DNA from: an uncultured Oscillospiraceae bacterium
GTDB lineage: Bacteria; Bacillota; Clostridia; Oscillospirales; Oscillospiraceae
Direction: 5' to 3'
DNA length: 33,935 nt
Assembly: GCA_934569045.1 (NCBI GenBank)
Contig: CAKTJX010000028.1
Coordinates: 1 to 33,935 of the forward strand
The notes beneath the pieces were generated by a model. The model saw nothing but the letters and a program-made list of their open reading frames with translations, was not told where the DNA came from and ran no database searches. Within the stretch, counting starts at the first letter, position 1; each line of letters starts with the position of its first letter. This document shows, piece by piece, positions 23,210 through 32,485 of the stretch. The position numbers and the translations under genes are program-made.

Positions 23210-25660
23210 ATGATTGCGGGGATTGCCGTTTCGGCGGCGAATTTTGCCATCGATAAGCTCTATTCCTACCGCATCCCCGAGGGAATGCCCCTCCAGCCGG
23301 GGCAGCGGGTTCAGGTAAGCTTCGGCAGAGGCAATGCCGATGCCGAGGGCATCGTGGTCACCGTTTCCCAGGGACCGGAGGATAAGCTAAAGGCCGTGAA
23401 GCTGGCCCTGGACGAGGAGCCTATTCTGAGCCCATTGCAGCTTCGGTTGGCGGCTTTCCTGCGGGAACGGTACTTCTGCACCTTTTATGACGCTGCCAGA
23501 GCCATGCTCCCCGCGGGGCTGTGGTTCCGGCAGCAGAATATCCTCTCCCTGACGGAGAACCGCAGCTGGGAAACGGCGGCCATCCGCAAGGAGGGAGCGC
23601 TGGAAATCCTGCAAACCCTACGGGACTTAGGCGGTGTGTGCCGGGAGTCGGCGCTCAGCGCCTGCATCCCGGAGGAGGACAAGCGCCAGGAGGTTCTTGC
23701 CTATCTGGCCCGCAAAAAGTGGATTACCGCCGAAAAGCAGCTGCAGCGCAAAACCCAGGATAAGGCCGAACGCATCGCTAGCCTGGCGGTTCCGGCGGAG
23801 CAGGCCATGGACTATGCCCAGAGCCGCCCCAAAAGCGCCGCCATGCAGCGCAGCGTCCTGCAGCTGCTGTGCAGCGTGGGCACCGCCAGTGTGAAGGATC
23901 TGTGCTATTATACGGGCGCTTCCTCCGCAACCATCACCCGGCTGCAAAAGCTGGGGCTTGTGGAGCTGGGGGAGCGGCCGGTTCTGCGCTGCCGGGAGAT
24001 CCCCAAGGCCCAGATTCAGAAGCCTCTGATTCTGAACCCGGCGCAGCAGACCTGCTTTGAGGGCCTGCTGGCCCAGGCCCAGGGGGAGAACCCCGGTGTG
24101 GCGCTGCTGTGGGGGGTCACCGGCTCCGGCAAGACCTCTGTCTACATCCGCCTGATCGATGCCATGCTGGCCCAGGGGAAGAGCACCATTCTGATGGTGC
24201 CGGAAATCGCCCTGACCCCCCAGCTGCTGGGTCTGATGGCCGCCTGGTTTGATGACCAGGTGGCGGTGCTCCATTCCAGCCTGTCCGCCGGAGAACGGTA
24301 CGACCAGTGGAAGCGGGTGCGCCAGGGAAAAGCCAAGGTCATTGTGGGTACACGCTCTGCCGTGTTTGCCCCCTGCGAGAATCTGGGTCTCATCATCCTG
24401 GACGAGGAGCAGGAGCACTCCTATAAATCCGAAAATTCCCCCCGCTATGCCGCCCGGGAGGTGGCTATGTGGCGGGGGGTGAAGGAGCGGAGTCTGGTGC
24501 TGCTGGGCTCGGCTACCCCTTCTACTGAAAGTATGTACCATGCCCGGCAGGGGGACTATGCCCTCTATCGGCTGCACAGCCGCTACAATGGCAGACCCCT
24601 TCCCGAGGTTGAGATCGTGGATATGCGGGAAGAATTGAAGCTGGGCAACGATGGCAGCCTGAGCGTGCCCCTGCGCCAGGCCATCCACGATACGGTGGCC
24701 GCCGGCCGGCAGGTGATTCTGCTTTTAAACCGCCGGGGCAATGCCCGGGCCCTGGTCTGTGTGGACTGCCGGGAGGCTCCGGAGTGCCCCCGGTGCAGCG
24801 CCAGACTGACCTACCACAGCGCCAATAACCGGCTCATGTGCCACTACTGCGGCTTTTCCCAGAGTGTTCCGGACCGCTGCCCAAAGTGCGGCGGCCCCCT
24901 GAAGACGCTGGGCACCGGCACCCAGCGGGTGCAGCAGGAGCTGGCGGAGCTGTTCCCGGATGTGCCCACGGCCCGGATGGACGCGGACACCGTCAGTGCC
25001 GCCAACACCCACGAGGCCATCCTCTCCCGGTTCCGAAAGGGAGAGCAGCGCATCCTCCTGGGCACCCAGATGGTGGCCAAGGGCCTGGATCTGCCCAATG
25101 TGACCCTGGTCGGGGTGCTGGACGGCGACTTGAGCCTGTACACCGGCGGCTTTCGGGCCGGGGAGACCACCTTTGATATGCTGACCCAGGTGGTGGGCCG
25201 GGCCGGCCGGGGCGATTATCCCGGCAGGGCCGTGATTCAGACCATGGCCCCGAATCATGAGCTGATCCGCATGGCGGCGGCCCAGGATTATGAACACTTT
25301 TACGAATTGGAGATTCGGCTGCGGCAGGTTCAGCACGCGCCGCCCTTCTGTGACCAGGTGGTGGCGGCTTTTCAGGGCCAGGTGGAAGCCCAGGTGCTTT
25401 CCGGGGCGGTAAAGTTCCGGGACAGCCTCCTGGAGCTCCGGGCAGGCGGCAGCTTTGGCCCGCTTTTCCTGGAATGCCTGGGCCCGGCTCCCAGTCCGGT
25501 GCCGAAAATCAACTATCAGTATCGCTACCGCCTGACCATCCGCTGCCGCCTGGACAAGGCCATGCGGTCCGCCCTGGCGTACTTACTCAGCGCCTTTGGA
25601 AAGGACAGCAAAATGCGGGGTGTCAGCGCGTATCTGGACGTAAACGGTTTTGAAATGTAA
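23210..25660 (+). CDS. priA: Replication restart helicase PriA
   Basis: An 816-aa superfamily 2 helicase that reloads the replisome at stalled forks. It has an N-terminal DNA-binding domain (VSAANFAIDKLYSYRIP), Walker A GVTGSGKTSVY, a Walker B of Firmicute form LIILDEEQEHSYKSE, motif III LLGSATPS, four zinc-binding CxxC pairs (CVDC, CPRC, CHYC, CPKC), and motifs V/VI in GTQMVAKGLDLPNV and QVVGRAGRG. CGGGAGGAATGGAAC precedes the ATG. def follows 11 nt after the stop. Confidence 0.96.
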   Translation: MIAGIAVSAANFAIDKLYSYRIPEGMPLQPGQRVQVSFGRGNADAEGIVVTVSQGPEDKLKAVKLALDEEPILSPLQLRLAAFLRERYFCTFYDAARAMLPAGLWFRQQNILSLTENRSWETAAIRKEGALEILQTLRDLGGVCRESALSACIPEEDKRQEVLAYLARKKWITAEKQLQRKTQDKAERIASLAVPAEQAMDYAQSRPKSAAMQRSVLQLLCSVGTASVKDLCYYTGASSATITRLQKLGLVELGERPVLRCREIPKAQIQKPLILNPAQQTCFEGLLAQAQGENPGVALLWGVTGSGKTSVYIRLIDAMLAQGKSTILMVPEIALTPQLLGLMAAWFDDQVAVLHSSLSAGERYDQWKRVRQGKAKVIVGTRSAVFAPCENLGLIILDEEQEHSYKSENSPRYAAREVAMWRGVKERSLVLLGSATPSTESMYHARQGDYALYRLHSRYNGRPLPEVEIVDMREELKLGNDGSLSVPLRQAIHDTVAAGRQVILLLNRRGNARALVCVDCREAPECPRCSARLTYHSANNRLMCHYCGFSQSVPDRCPKCGGPLKTLGTGTQRVQQELAELFPDVPTARMDADTVSAANTHEAILSRFRKGEQRILLGTQMVAKGLDLPNVTLVGVLDGDLSLYTGGFRAGETTFDMLTQVVGRAGRGDYPGRAVIQTMAPNHELIRMAAAQDYEHFYELEIRLRQVQHAPPFCDQVVAAFQGQVEAQVLSGAVKFRDSLLELRAGGSFGPLFLECLGPAPSPVPKINYQYRYRLTIRCRLDKAMRSALAYLLSAFGKDSKMRGVSAYLDVNGFEM

Positions 25661-25671
25661 GGAGAGAAACG

Positions 25672-26145
25672 ATGGGACTTCGGAAAATTATGACGGTGGA
25701 AGCACCTTGCCTGCACAAGGTCTGCCGCCCTGTGGAAAAATTTGACGGCAAGCTGCATAAGCTGCTGGACGATATGAAGGAAACCCTGCTGGATGCCAAC
25801 GGCGTGGGCCTGGCGGCCCCCCAGGTGGGCATTCTGCGCCGGGTGGTCATTGTGGACACCGGCGAGGAGATGCTGGAGCTGGTGAATCCGGAGCTGCTGG
25901 AGACCAGCGGCGAGCAGGAGGGGGCCGAGGGCTGCCTCAGCGTTCCCGGTAAGTACGGCCTGGTGAAGCGGCCCAACGTGGCCAAGGTCCGGGCCCAGGA
26001 CCGGGACGGCAACTGGTTCGAGGTGGAGGGCGAGGAACTGATTGCCCGCTGCTTCTGCCATGAGATCGACCACCTGGATGGCATTGTCTATACGGAGATT
26101 ATGGAGCGCTACCTGACTGAGGAAGAACTGAACGGGGAGGGCTGA
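25672..26145 (+). CDS. def: Peptide deformylase
   Basis: A 157-aa metalloenzyme removing formyl from initiator methionine. All three family motifs are present: GVGLAAPQVG, EGCLSVP (metal Cys) and CHEIDHLDG (two metal His and catalytic Glu). It has the short type 2-like C terminus of many Clostridia. AAGGAGAGAAACG precedes the ATG. fmt begins 2 nt after its stop; Fmt adds the formyl that Def removes, so the pair is functionally linked. Confidence 0.97.
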   Translation: MGLRKIMTVEAPCLHKVCRPVEKFDGKLHKLLDDMKETLLDANGVGLAAPQVGILRRVVIVDTGEEMLELVNPELLETSGEQEGAEGCLSVPGKYGLVKRPNVAKVRAQDRDGNWFEVEGEELIARCFCHEIDHLDGIVYTEIMERYLTEEELNGEG

Positions 26146-26147
26146 GG

Positions 26148-27056
26148 ATGCGTGTGGTCTTTATGGGTACGCCGGACATTGCGGCGACCTGCCTGAAACG
26201 AATCCTGGCAGACGGCTTTGAGGTGGTGGGCGTGTACACCCAGCCGGACCGGCCCAAGGGCCGGGGCATGAAGCTGGCGGCCTCTCCCGTCAAAGAGGTG
26301 GCCCTGGCTGCCGGGCTTCCCGTGTTCCAGCCGGAAAACTTCCGGGAGGAGGAGACGGTACAGCAGCTGCGGGACTTAAAGCCCGATATCTGCGCCGTGG
26401 TGGCCTATGGCCGCATCCTGCCCCAGAAGGTGCTGGATGTGCCGAGCTTTGGCTGCATTAACATCCACGCAAGCATCCTGCCTGCCTACCGGGGTTCTGC
26501 TCCCTATCAGTGGGCGGTGCTGGACGGGCTGAAGCAGACCGGTGTTACCGCCATGTATCTGGTGCGGGAAATGGACGCCGGAGACATTATCGATGTGTCC
26601 AAGACCCCCATCGGGGAGAATGAGACCGCCGGGGAGCTGCTGGACCGTCTGGCGGTGTTGGGGGCGGAGCTGCTGAGCAAGACCCTGACCCGCTTTACCC
26701 AGGGCCCGGTGCCTGCCGTGCCCCAGGACGAGAGCCGGGTGAGCTATGCCCCCATGCTGGAAAAGACCATGTGCTCCATCGACTGGAGCAAAACCGCCCA
26801 GCAGGTGCACGACCATGTGCGGGGCCTGCAGCCCTGGCCCGTGGCTACCATGGAGCTGCAAGGAAAGCGCTTCAAGGTTCACGAGACCCGTGTGGTTCCC
26901 GGCAAGGGAACGCCCGGGGAAATTCTGGGGCTCACCAAAACCGGCCTTGTCATCGCCTGCGGTGCGGGAGCCGTGGAAATTCGGGTTTTGCAGGCCGAGG
27001 GCGGCAAGCGGATGAACGCGCCGGACTATTTCCGGGGCCACCCCCTGAATGCTTAA
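26148..27056 (+). CDS. fmt: Methionyl-tRNA formyltransferase
   Basis: A 302-aa enzyme using 10-formyl-tetrahydrofolate to formylate Met-tRNA(fMet). VVFMGTPDIAATCL opens the hydrolase-like fold, INIHASILPAYRGSAPYQWAVLDG carries the catalytic Asn-His-S-LP-YRG signature, and TGVTAMYLVREMDAGDII the conserved Asp. The C-terminal OB-like tRNA-binding domain has GLQPWPVA. The stop TAA is immediately followed by the rsmB ATG with no spacer. Clostridia often carry a zinc-protease gene between fmt and rsmB; it is absent here. Confidence 0.97.
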   Translation: MRVVFMGTPDIAATCLKRILADGFEVVGVYTQPDRPKGRGMKLAASPVKEVALAAGLPVFQPENFREEETVQQLRDLKPDICAVVAYGRILPQKVLDVPSFGCINIHASILPAYRGSAPYQWAVLDGLKQTGVTAMYLVREMDAGDIIDVSKTPIGENETAGELLDRLAVLGAELLSKTLTRFTQGPVPAVPQDESRVSYAPMLEKTMCSIDWSKTAQQVHDHVRGLQPWPVATMELQGKRFKVHETRVVPGKGTPGEILGLTKTGLVIACGAGAVEIRVLQAEGGKRMNAPDYFRGHPLNA

Positions 27057-28364
27057 ATGGGGGCCCGGGAAACGGCGCTGGAGGCGCTGATCACCTGCAG
27101 AAGACAGTCCGGCTGGAGCAACGCCGTGCTGAAGCAGACCATTGCCCGGGACCGGCTGGACAGCCGGGACGCGGCACTGGCTACGCGGCTGTGCTATGGC
27201 GTGGTGCAGAACCGGGGACGGCTGGACTTTTATCTGGCCCAGCTGCTAAAGGGCAGCGTCAAGAAGCTGCACCCGGCCGTGCGGGATATCCTGCACCTGG
27301 GCCTCTACCAGATCTATGATCTGGACAAAATCCCGGACAGTGCGGCGGTAAACGAATCTGTCTGCCTTGCCCGGAAGTACGGCCCCGGGGGCAGCGAGCG
27401 GCTGGTGAACGGCGTGCTGCGCAGCGCGGTGCGGACCAAGGGAACCCTGGCAGAGCCTACCTCCTACGCGGACCTATACAGCCACCCGGACGAGCTGATT
27501 TCTCTATTGAAAACTGCCCTGCCAAAGGGCACCCTGGAAAGCGTCCTGAAGGCGGACAACGAAGCGCCCCAGACGGTAATCCAGGTCAACACCTTAAAAA
27601 TGACAACGGCGGCGCTGGTGGAGCGGCTGGCCCGGGAGGGAATCCTGGCCCAGCCCCACGGCTGGATGCCGGACTGCCTGATTTTGGGCAGCACCGGCAG
27701 CCTGGAAAAGCTGCCCTCCTTTCGGGAGGGGCTGTATTATGTCCAGGACCCGGCCAGCAAGCTCAGCGTCCTCTGTGCCCAATTACAGTCGGGGTGGCGG
27801 GTCCTGGACTGCTGCGCCGCCCCCGGCGGCAAGAGCTTTGCCGCGGCCATTGCCATGGGCGGCACCGGGCACATCACGTCCTGTGACGTACACCCCCATA
27901 AAATAGAGCTTCTGGAAAACGGGGCCCAGCGGCTGGGGCTGACCAATCTCTCGGCCCACTTGCAGGATGCCACTGTGTTTGTTCCGGAATGGCAGCAGGC
28001 TATGGACGCGGTGCTGGTGGATGCCCCCTGCTCCGGCCTTGGCATCATCCGCAAAAAGCCGGATATCCGCTACCGGGATTTGAAGCAGAACGAGGCCTTG
28101 CCCGCTTTGCAGGCAAAAATTCTGGAAAACCAGGCCCGGTATGTGAAGCCGGGGGGTGTGCTGATGTATTCCACCTGCACCCTGCTTCCCAGAGAGAACG
28201 AAGCGGTGGTGCGCGCCTTTCTGGCGGACCATCCGGCGTTTACATTGGAGCCCCTGCCCCTGCCGGAGGAGTTCCCGGAAAATACAACCGGGATGCTGAC
28301 GCTGCTGCCGGGACAGCACGATACGGACGGCTTCTTTATTGCGAGAATGCGGAGGAACCCATGA
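27057..28364 (+). CDS. rsmB: 16S rRNA (cytosine-967-C5)-methyltransferase RsmB
   Basis: A 435-aa protein: an N-terminal NusB-like RNA-binding domain (about 1-140, with VRDILHLGLYQI and VNGVLR), then a SAM methyltransferase domain with VQDPASKL, DCCAAPGGKS, the motif IV catalytic region VDAPCSGLGIIRKKPDIRY and motif VI YSTCTLLPRENE; both cysteines are present. It starts directly after the fmt stop with no intervening base, and the ribosome site is not evident (translational coupling likely). It ends overlapping rlmN by ATGA. Confidence 0.95.
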   Translation: MGARETALEALITCRRQSGWSNAVLKQTIARDRLDSRDAALATRLCYGVVQNRGRLDFYLAQLLKGSVKKLHPAVRDILHLGLYQIYDLDKIPDSAAVNESVCLARKYGPGGSERLVNGVLRSAVRTKGTLAEPTSYADLYSHPDELISLLKTALPKGTLESVLKADNEAPQTVIQVNTLKMTTAALVERLAREGILAQPHGWMPDCLILGSTGSLEKLPSFREGLYYVQDPASKLSVLCAQLQSGWRVLDCCAAPGGKSFAAAIAMGGTGHITSCDVHPHKIELLENGAQRLGLTNLSAHLQDATVFVPEWQQAMDAVLVDAPCSGLGIIRKKPDIRYRDLKQNEALPALQAKILENQARYVKPGGVLMYSTCTLLPRENEAVVRAFLADHPAFTLEPLPLPEEFPENTTGMLTLLPGQHDTDGFFIARMRRNP

Positions 28365-29389
28365 ATCTGAAATCCATGACGCTGCCGGAGCTCTCCGGAC
28401 TTTTTCAAGAGCTTGGACAGCCGGCCTTCCGAGCCAAGCAGGTGTACACCTGGCTCCATAAGGGGGTCCGCAGCTATGACGAGATGACAAACCTGCCAAA
28501 GAGCCTGCGGGAGACCCTGGCCCGGGAATATCCCATCTGCCCGCCCCAAGTTGTGCGGCGGCAGGAATCCCAGCGGGACGGCACCATCAAATACCTGTGG
28601 CAGCTGTCTGACGGCAACTGCGTGGAAACGGTGCTCATGCGCTACCACTACGGCAACACCGTCTGCATTTCCACAGAGGTGGGCTGCCGCATGGGCTGCG
28701 CCTTCTGCGCCTCCACCCTGGGGGGACTGGTGCGGCGGCTGGAGCCCTTTGAGATGCTGGATCAGGTGCTCTTTACCCAGGTGGATTCCGGGCTGCCCAT
28801 TTCCCACATTGTGCTTATGGGCATCGGGGAGCCTCTGGACAATTTTGACAATGTGATGCGCTTTCTGGAACTGGTGAACAGCCCCGAGGGCATGAATCTC
28901 TCCATGCGCCATATCAGCCTGTCCACCTGCGGCCTGGTGCCGAAGATCGATGAGCTGGCAAAGCGCAATTTGCAGCTGACCCTCTCCGTGTCTCTTCACG
29001 CCCCCAACGACGGGATTCGGAACCGGATTATGCCGGTGAACAAGGCCTATCCCAGCGAGGAGCTGATCGCCGCCTGCCGCCGGTATTACGCGGCTACCTC
29101 CCGGCGCATCTCCTTTGAGTACGCTATGATCGGCGGGGTCAACGACAGCGTGGAGAATGCCAAGGAGCTTCTGCGGCGGATGAAGGGGCTGCCCTGCCAC
29201 TTCAATCTGATCCCGCTGAACCATGTGGAGGAGAGCCCCTTAAAGCCCAGTACCAAAGAGGCGGTGGCGGCTTTCCAGAAGACGCTGGAGGACGGCGGCA
29301 TTCCGGCCACAGTCCGCCGGACCCTGGGGGGCGACATTGACGCCTCCTGTGGCCAGCTGCGGCGGAAATATACGAAAGAACAGAATTAG
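28361..29389 (+). CDS. rlmN: 23S rRNA/tRNA adenine-C2 methyltransferase RlmN
   Basis: A 342-aa radical SAM enzyme methylating A2503 of 23S rRNA and A37 of some tRNAs. The 4Fe-4S motif CRMGCAFC is in STEVGCRMGCAFCASTLGG. The mechanistic cysteines are in ISLSTCGLVPKI and the C-terminal DIDASCGQL. GGAGGAACCC precedes ATG 28361, four bases overlapping rsmB; the longer open frame inside rsmB is not coding. stp follows with a 17-nt gap. Confidence 0.96.
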   Translation: MNLKSMTLPELSGLFQELGQPAFRAKQVYTWLHKGVRSYDEMTNLPKSLRETLAREYPICPPQVVRRQESQRDGTIKYLWQLSDGNCVETVLMRYHYGNTVCISTEVGCRMGCAFCASTLGGLVRRLEPFEMLDQVLFTQVDSGLPISHIVLMGIGEPLDNFDNVMRFLELVNSPEGMNLSMRHISLSTCGLVPKIDELAKRNLQLTLSVSLHAPNDGIRNRIMPVNKAYPSEELIAACRRYYAATSRRISFEYAMIGGVNDSVENAKELLRRMKGLPCHFNLIPLNHVEESPLKPSTKEAVAAFQKTLEDGGIPATVRRTLGGDIDASCGQLRRKYTKEQN

Positions 29390-29406
29390 AAACAGAGGTG
29401 GAAACC

Positions 29407-30138
29407 ATGCAGAGCTGGGGACTGACAGACCAGGGATGCGTCCGAAAACAGAATCAGGATGCCTTTCATATTGAAAAGCTGGGGCGGGGGAGCCTGCTGT
29501 GCGTGGTCTGCGACGGCATGGGCGGCGCGAAATCCGGCAATATTGCAAGCTCCCTGGCGGTGGAGGTATTCGTTCAGGAGGTCCGGCGCAGCTGGTCCAA
29601 CTCCGCGGACTGGGACAAGTGCGATATGATTCTGCGCAGCGCCGTAAAGCTTGCCAATTTTACGGTGTACGACCAGGCCAAGCAGTTTGAGGAATTCGAC
29701 GGCATGGGCACCACCCTGGTGGCGGCCCTGATCCGAAAAAACCAGGCCTCCATCGTCAACGTGGGGGACAGCCGGTGCTACAGCATTTCCTCCGGTTCCA
29801 TCCGCCAGATCACCAAGGATCATTCCGTGGTGCAGATGATGGTGGACCGGGGAGAGCTGACCCCGGAAACCGCGAAAACCTTCCCGGGCAAGAATCTGAT
29901 CACCCGGGCCGTGGGCACAGAGCCCACGATCCTGTGCGATCTTTACCGCCAGGAGCTGGAAAAGGGGAGCTATCTGCTCCTGTGCTCCGACGGCCTGAGC
30001 AATATGCTGGACGACCAGGAAATGCTGTTTGAAGTCGTCCATGGAGTCAACAAGCAAAAGTGCTGCAAGCGGCTGCTGGATATCGCGAAGATGCGGGGTT
30101 CTCCCGACAACGTGACCAGCATTCTGGTGTCGATCTGA
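29407..30138 (+). CDS. stp: PP2C-type serine/threonine phosphatase (Stp/PrpC)
   Basis: A 243-aa metal-dependent phosphatase. GLTDQGCVRKQNQDAF (metal Asp in the RxxNQD motif), VCDGMGGAKSGNIAS, TTLVAALI with VNVGDSRCY, LITRAVGTE, LLLCSDGLSNML and SPDNVTSILV are the PP2C motifs in order. A GTG three codons upstream is in frame, but ATG 29407 with AGAGGTGG before it is preferred. It sits directly before the PASTA kinase and would reverse that kinase's phosphorylations, as in Bacillus PrpC-PrkC. Confidence 0.95.
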   Translation: MQSWGLTDQGCVRKQNQDAFHIEKLGRGSLLCVVCDGMGGAKSGNIASSLAVEVFVQEVRRSWSNSADWDKCDMILRSAVKLANFTVYDQAKQFEEFDGMGTTLVAALIRKNQASIVNVGDSRCYSISSGSIRQITKDHSVVQMMVDRGELTPETAKTFPGKNLITRAVGTEPTILCDLYRQELEKGSYLLLCSDGLSNMLDDQEMLFEVVHGVNKQKCCKRLLDIAKMRGSPDNVTSILVSI

Positions 30139-30169
30139 CCGAATCACGAAAGGAGCTGACGCGAAAAAT

Positions 30170-32485
30170 ATGAATCAATATATTGGGCGGCTGCTGGACG
30201 ATCGGTACGAGGTCCTCGAGGTGATCGGCACCGGCGGCATGGCGGTTGTATATAAGGCATTGGATCACCGGCTGAACCGGCAGGTGGCCATTAAGATTTT
30301 AAAAGACGAATTTTCCGGGGATGAAGAGTTCCGCCGCCGCTTCCGGGCGGAGGGCGAGGCCGTGGCCATGCTGAGCCACCCCAACATCGTCCAGGTCTAT
30401 GATGTTTCCTCGTCGGACGCGGCGAACTACATCGTCATGGAGCTGATTGACGGCATCTCCTTAAAGCAATATATGGAAGTCAAGGGCGTGCTGAACTGGA
30501 AGGAGACCCTGCATTTTGCCATGCAGATCGCCAGAGGTCTGGAGCATGCCCACAGCCGGGGTATTGTCCACCGGGACATCAAGCCCCACAACGTCATGGT
30601 GCTGAAGGACGGCAGCGTAAAGGTCATGGACTTCGGCATTGCCCGGGTCATGAGCAAGAGCAACACCCTGACCAAGGAGGCCCTGGGGTCCGTCCACTAT
30701 ATCTCCCCGGAGCAGGCCAAGGGCGGCTATACGGACAGCCGGTCCGATATCTATTCCCTCAGCGTTGTAATGTATGAGATGATGACGGGCCGCCCGCCTT
30801 TTGACGGAGAATCCCCCGTGGCGGTGGCCATCCAGCATATCAACGGCGGCGCGCCCAAGCCCTCCAGCCTGAACCCCAATATTCCGGTGGGCCTGGAGCA
30901 GATCATCCTCAAGGGCATGGCGCTGGAGCCCAAGGACCGCTACGCCTCCGCCGCCGAAATGATTCAGGACATGGAGGAGTTCCGCAAGAATCCCACCATT
31001 GATTTTCAGTATAAGCCCTCTGCCCCCTCGGAGCATCCCATTGCCATCCGGGGAATCCCCCAGACCTATCCCAAGTCCACGGCGGAGCGGGTGGCGGCTG
31101 CCCGGACGGCCAATCCCCAGCCCAGACCCGCCGCCACCGGCAGACTGCCCCAGCAGGCCCAGCAGACCGCCCGCCGCCCCGCGGTGCAGAGCGAACCCCG
31201 GCGGCAGGCCGTGAGCCAGAATACGGAGGCCATGCGCCGGGCTGCCCTGCAGCGGAAGAAGGAGGAACAGCGCAGACGGGAGGAGCGCAACCGCATCGCC
31301 ACCATTGCGGTGATCGTTTGCAGCGTGGTGGCCATTATCGCCATCGGCGCGTTCCTGATCGCTGTGTTCAACGGGGCCCTGCTGAATAAGGACAAGGATC
31401 TGGTGGAGGTTCCCTACTTGATCGGTGTGGATTACTCCGATGAGCTGATCACCAAATATTCGGATTTTACCATCCGATTCCAACCCCAGCAATATGACAG
31501 CACCTATCAAAAGGGACAGATCATGGCCCAGGAACCGGCGGGGGGCAGCAAGGTCTCCAAGGGGACGGAGATTGTGATTACCGTCAGCCTGGGAGAGGAG
31601 CCCGCGGTGAAGATCATGGAGAATCTCACCGGCGTCAGCATGGAGGAGGCCAAGTCCTACCTCAGTGGCCAGGGCTTTGTGCCCCTGATCCGGCAGGAGG
31701 CCAGCGACACGGTGGAGGCAGGGAAGGTCATCCGCACGGACCCGGAAAGCGGCACCCAGCTGACGGACGGCCAGACGGTGAGCGTCTGGATCAGCACCGG
31801 GCCGGAGAATGTGTCCATGCCCAATGTGGTGGATATGACCCGGGAGGCGGCGCTGAAGCTGCTGGAGCAGATTCCAAACATTCATATAGTAGAGCAGTCC
31901 GAGGCCAGCGCCTATGTGGCAAAGGGCAACGTGACCCGGACGGACCCCAAGGTGGGGGCGGTGCTTGCCTCCGGGCAGAATGTTATCGTCTACGTGAGCT
32001 CCGGCCCGGAGACGGCGGTGATGCCCAATGTGGTGGGCCTCTATTCGGAAACCGCCATCAAGCAGCTGAACGCCCTGGGCTTTACCAAGGTGGAGACCGA
32101 GAGTGTCAAGAGTGACCGGCCCAAGGGAGAGGTGCTCTCTCAGTCCGTGGAAAAGGACACGGTGCTGAAGCTGGAGGAGCGGATTCTGCTGAAGCTGTCG
32201 GACGGCTCCGGCAAGACGGACAGCACCACCGAAACCACCCAGGCACCCACAGAGACCACGGCGCCAAAGGAAACCACGGTGACCGTACGCTTCACGGTGC
32301 CCAACCGGGAGGAGAGCTATCTGCTGACCATCGTCCAGGACGGCACGGTGATCGTGGAGGACGAGAAAATCCCCGCCGGGGCCACGGAATACTATATCGA
32401 GCTGACGGGCAGCGGCACCAAGGAATACGACCTGTATGTGAACGGGGAAAAATATCTGACCCAGAGAGTGACATTTGATGGCTGA
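30170..32485 (+). CDS. prkC: PASTA-domain Ser/Thr protein kinase (PrkC/Stk type)
   Basis: A 771-aa membrane kinase. The cytoplasmic kinase domain has P-loop GTGGMAVVY (20-28), K42, HRDIKPHN with D136, and DFG at D154. A proline- and basic-rich linker follows, then one transmembrane helix (about 382-405) and four extracellular PASTA repeats (the third and fourth begin MPNVVDM and MPNVVGL), which bind peptidoglycan fragments in this family. After the repeats comes a threonine-rich linker (TTETTQAPTETT) and a final beta-rich segment of about 70 residues not in the core PASTA design. AAAGGAGCTGACGC precedes the ATG. It overlaps rsgA by 8 nt. Confidence 0.95.
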   Translation: MNQYIGRLLDDRYEVLEVIGTGGMAVVYKALDHRLNRQVAIKILKDEFSGDEEFRRRFRAEGEAVAMLSHPNIVQVYDVSSSDAANYIVMELIDGISLKQYMEVKGVLNWKETLHFAMQIARGLEHAHSRGIVHRDIKPHNVMVLKDGSVKVMDFGIARVMSKSNTLTKEALGSVHYISPEQAKGGYTDSRSDIYSLSVVMYEMMTGRPPFDGESPVAVAIQHINGGAPKPSSLNPNIPVGLEQIILKGMALEPKDRYASAAEMIQDMEEFRKNPTIDFQYKPSAPSEHPIAIRGIPQTYPKSTAERVAAARTANPQPRPAATGRLPQQAQQTARRPAVQSEPRRQAVSQNTEAMRRAALQRKKEEQRRREERNRIATIAVIVCSVVAIIAIGAFLIAVFNGALLNKDKDLVEVPYLIGVDYSDELITKYSDFTIRFQPQQYDSTYQKGQIMAQEPAGGSKVSKGTEIVITVSLGEEPAVKIMENLTGVSMEEAKSYLSGQGFVPLIRQEASDTVEAGKVIRTDPESGTQLTDGQTVSVWISTGPENVSMPNVVDMTREAALKLLEQIPNIHIVEQSEASAYVAKGNVTRTDPKVGAVLASGQNVIVYVSSGPETAVMPNVVGLYSETAIKQLNALGFTKVETESVKSDRPKGEVLSQSVEKDTVLKLEERILLKLSDGSGKTDSTTETTQAPTETTAPKETTVTVRFTVPNREESYLLTIVQDGTVIVEDEKIPAGATEYYIELTGSGTKEYDLYVNGEKYLTQRVTFDG

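Noticed and set aside
27989..28360. N-terminal extension of RlmN inside rsmB
   Set aside because: The frame is a shadow of rsmB; RlmN begins at ATG 28361 with GGAGG before it.
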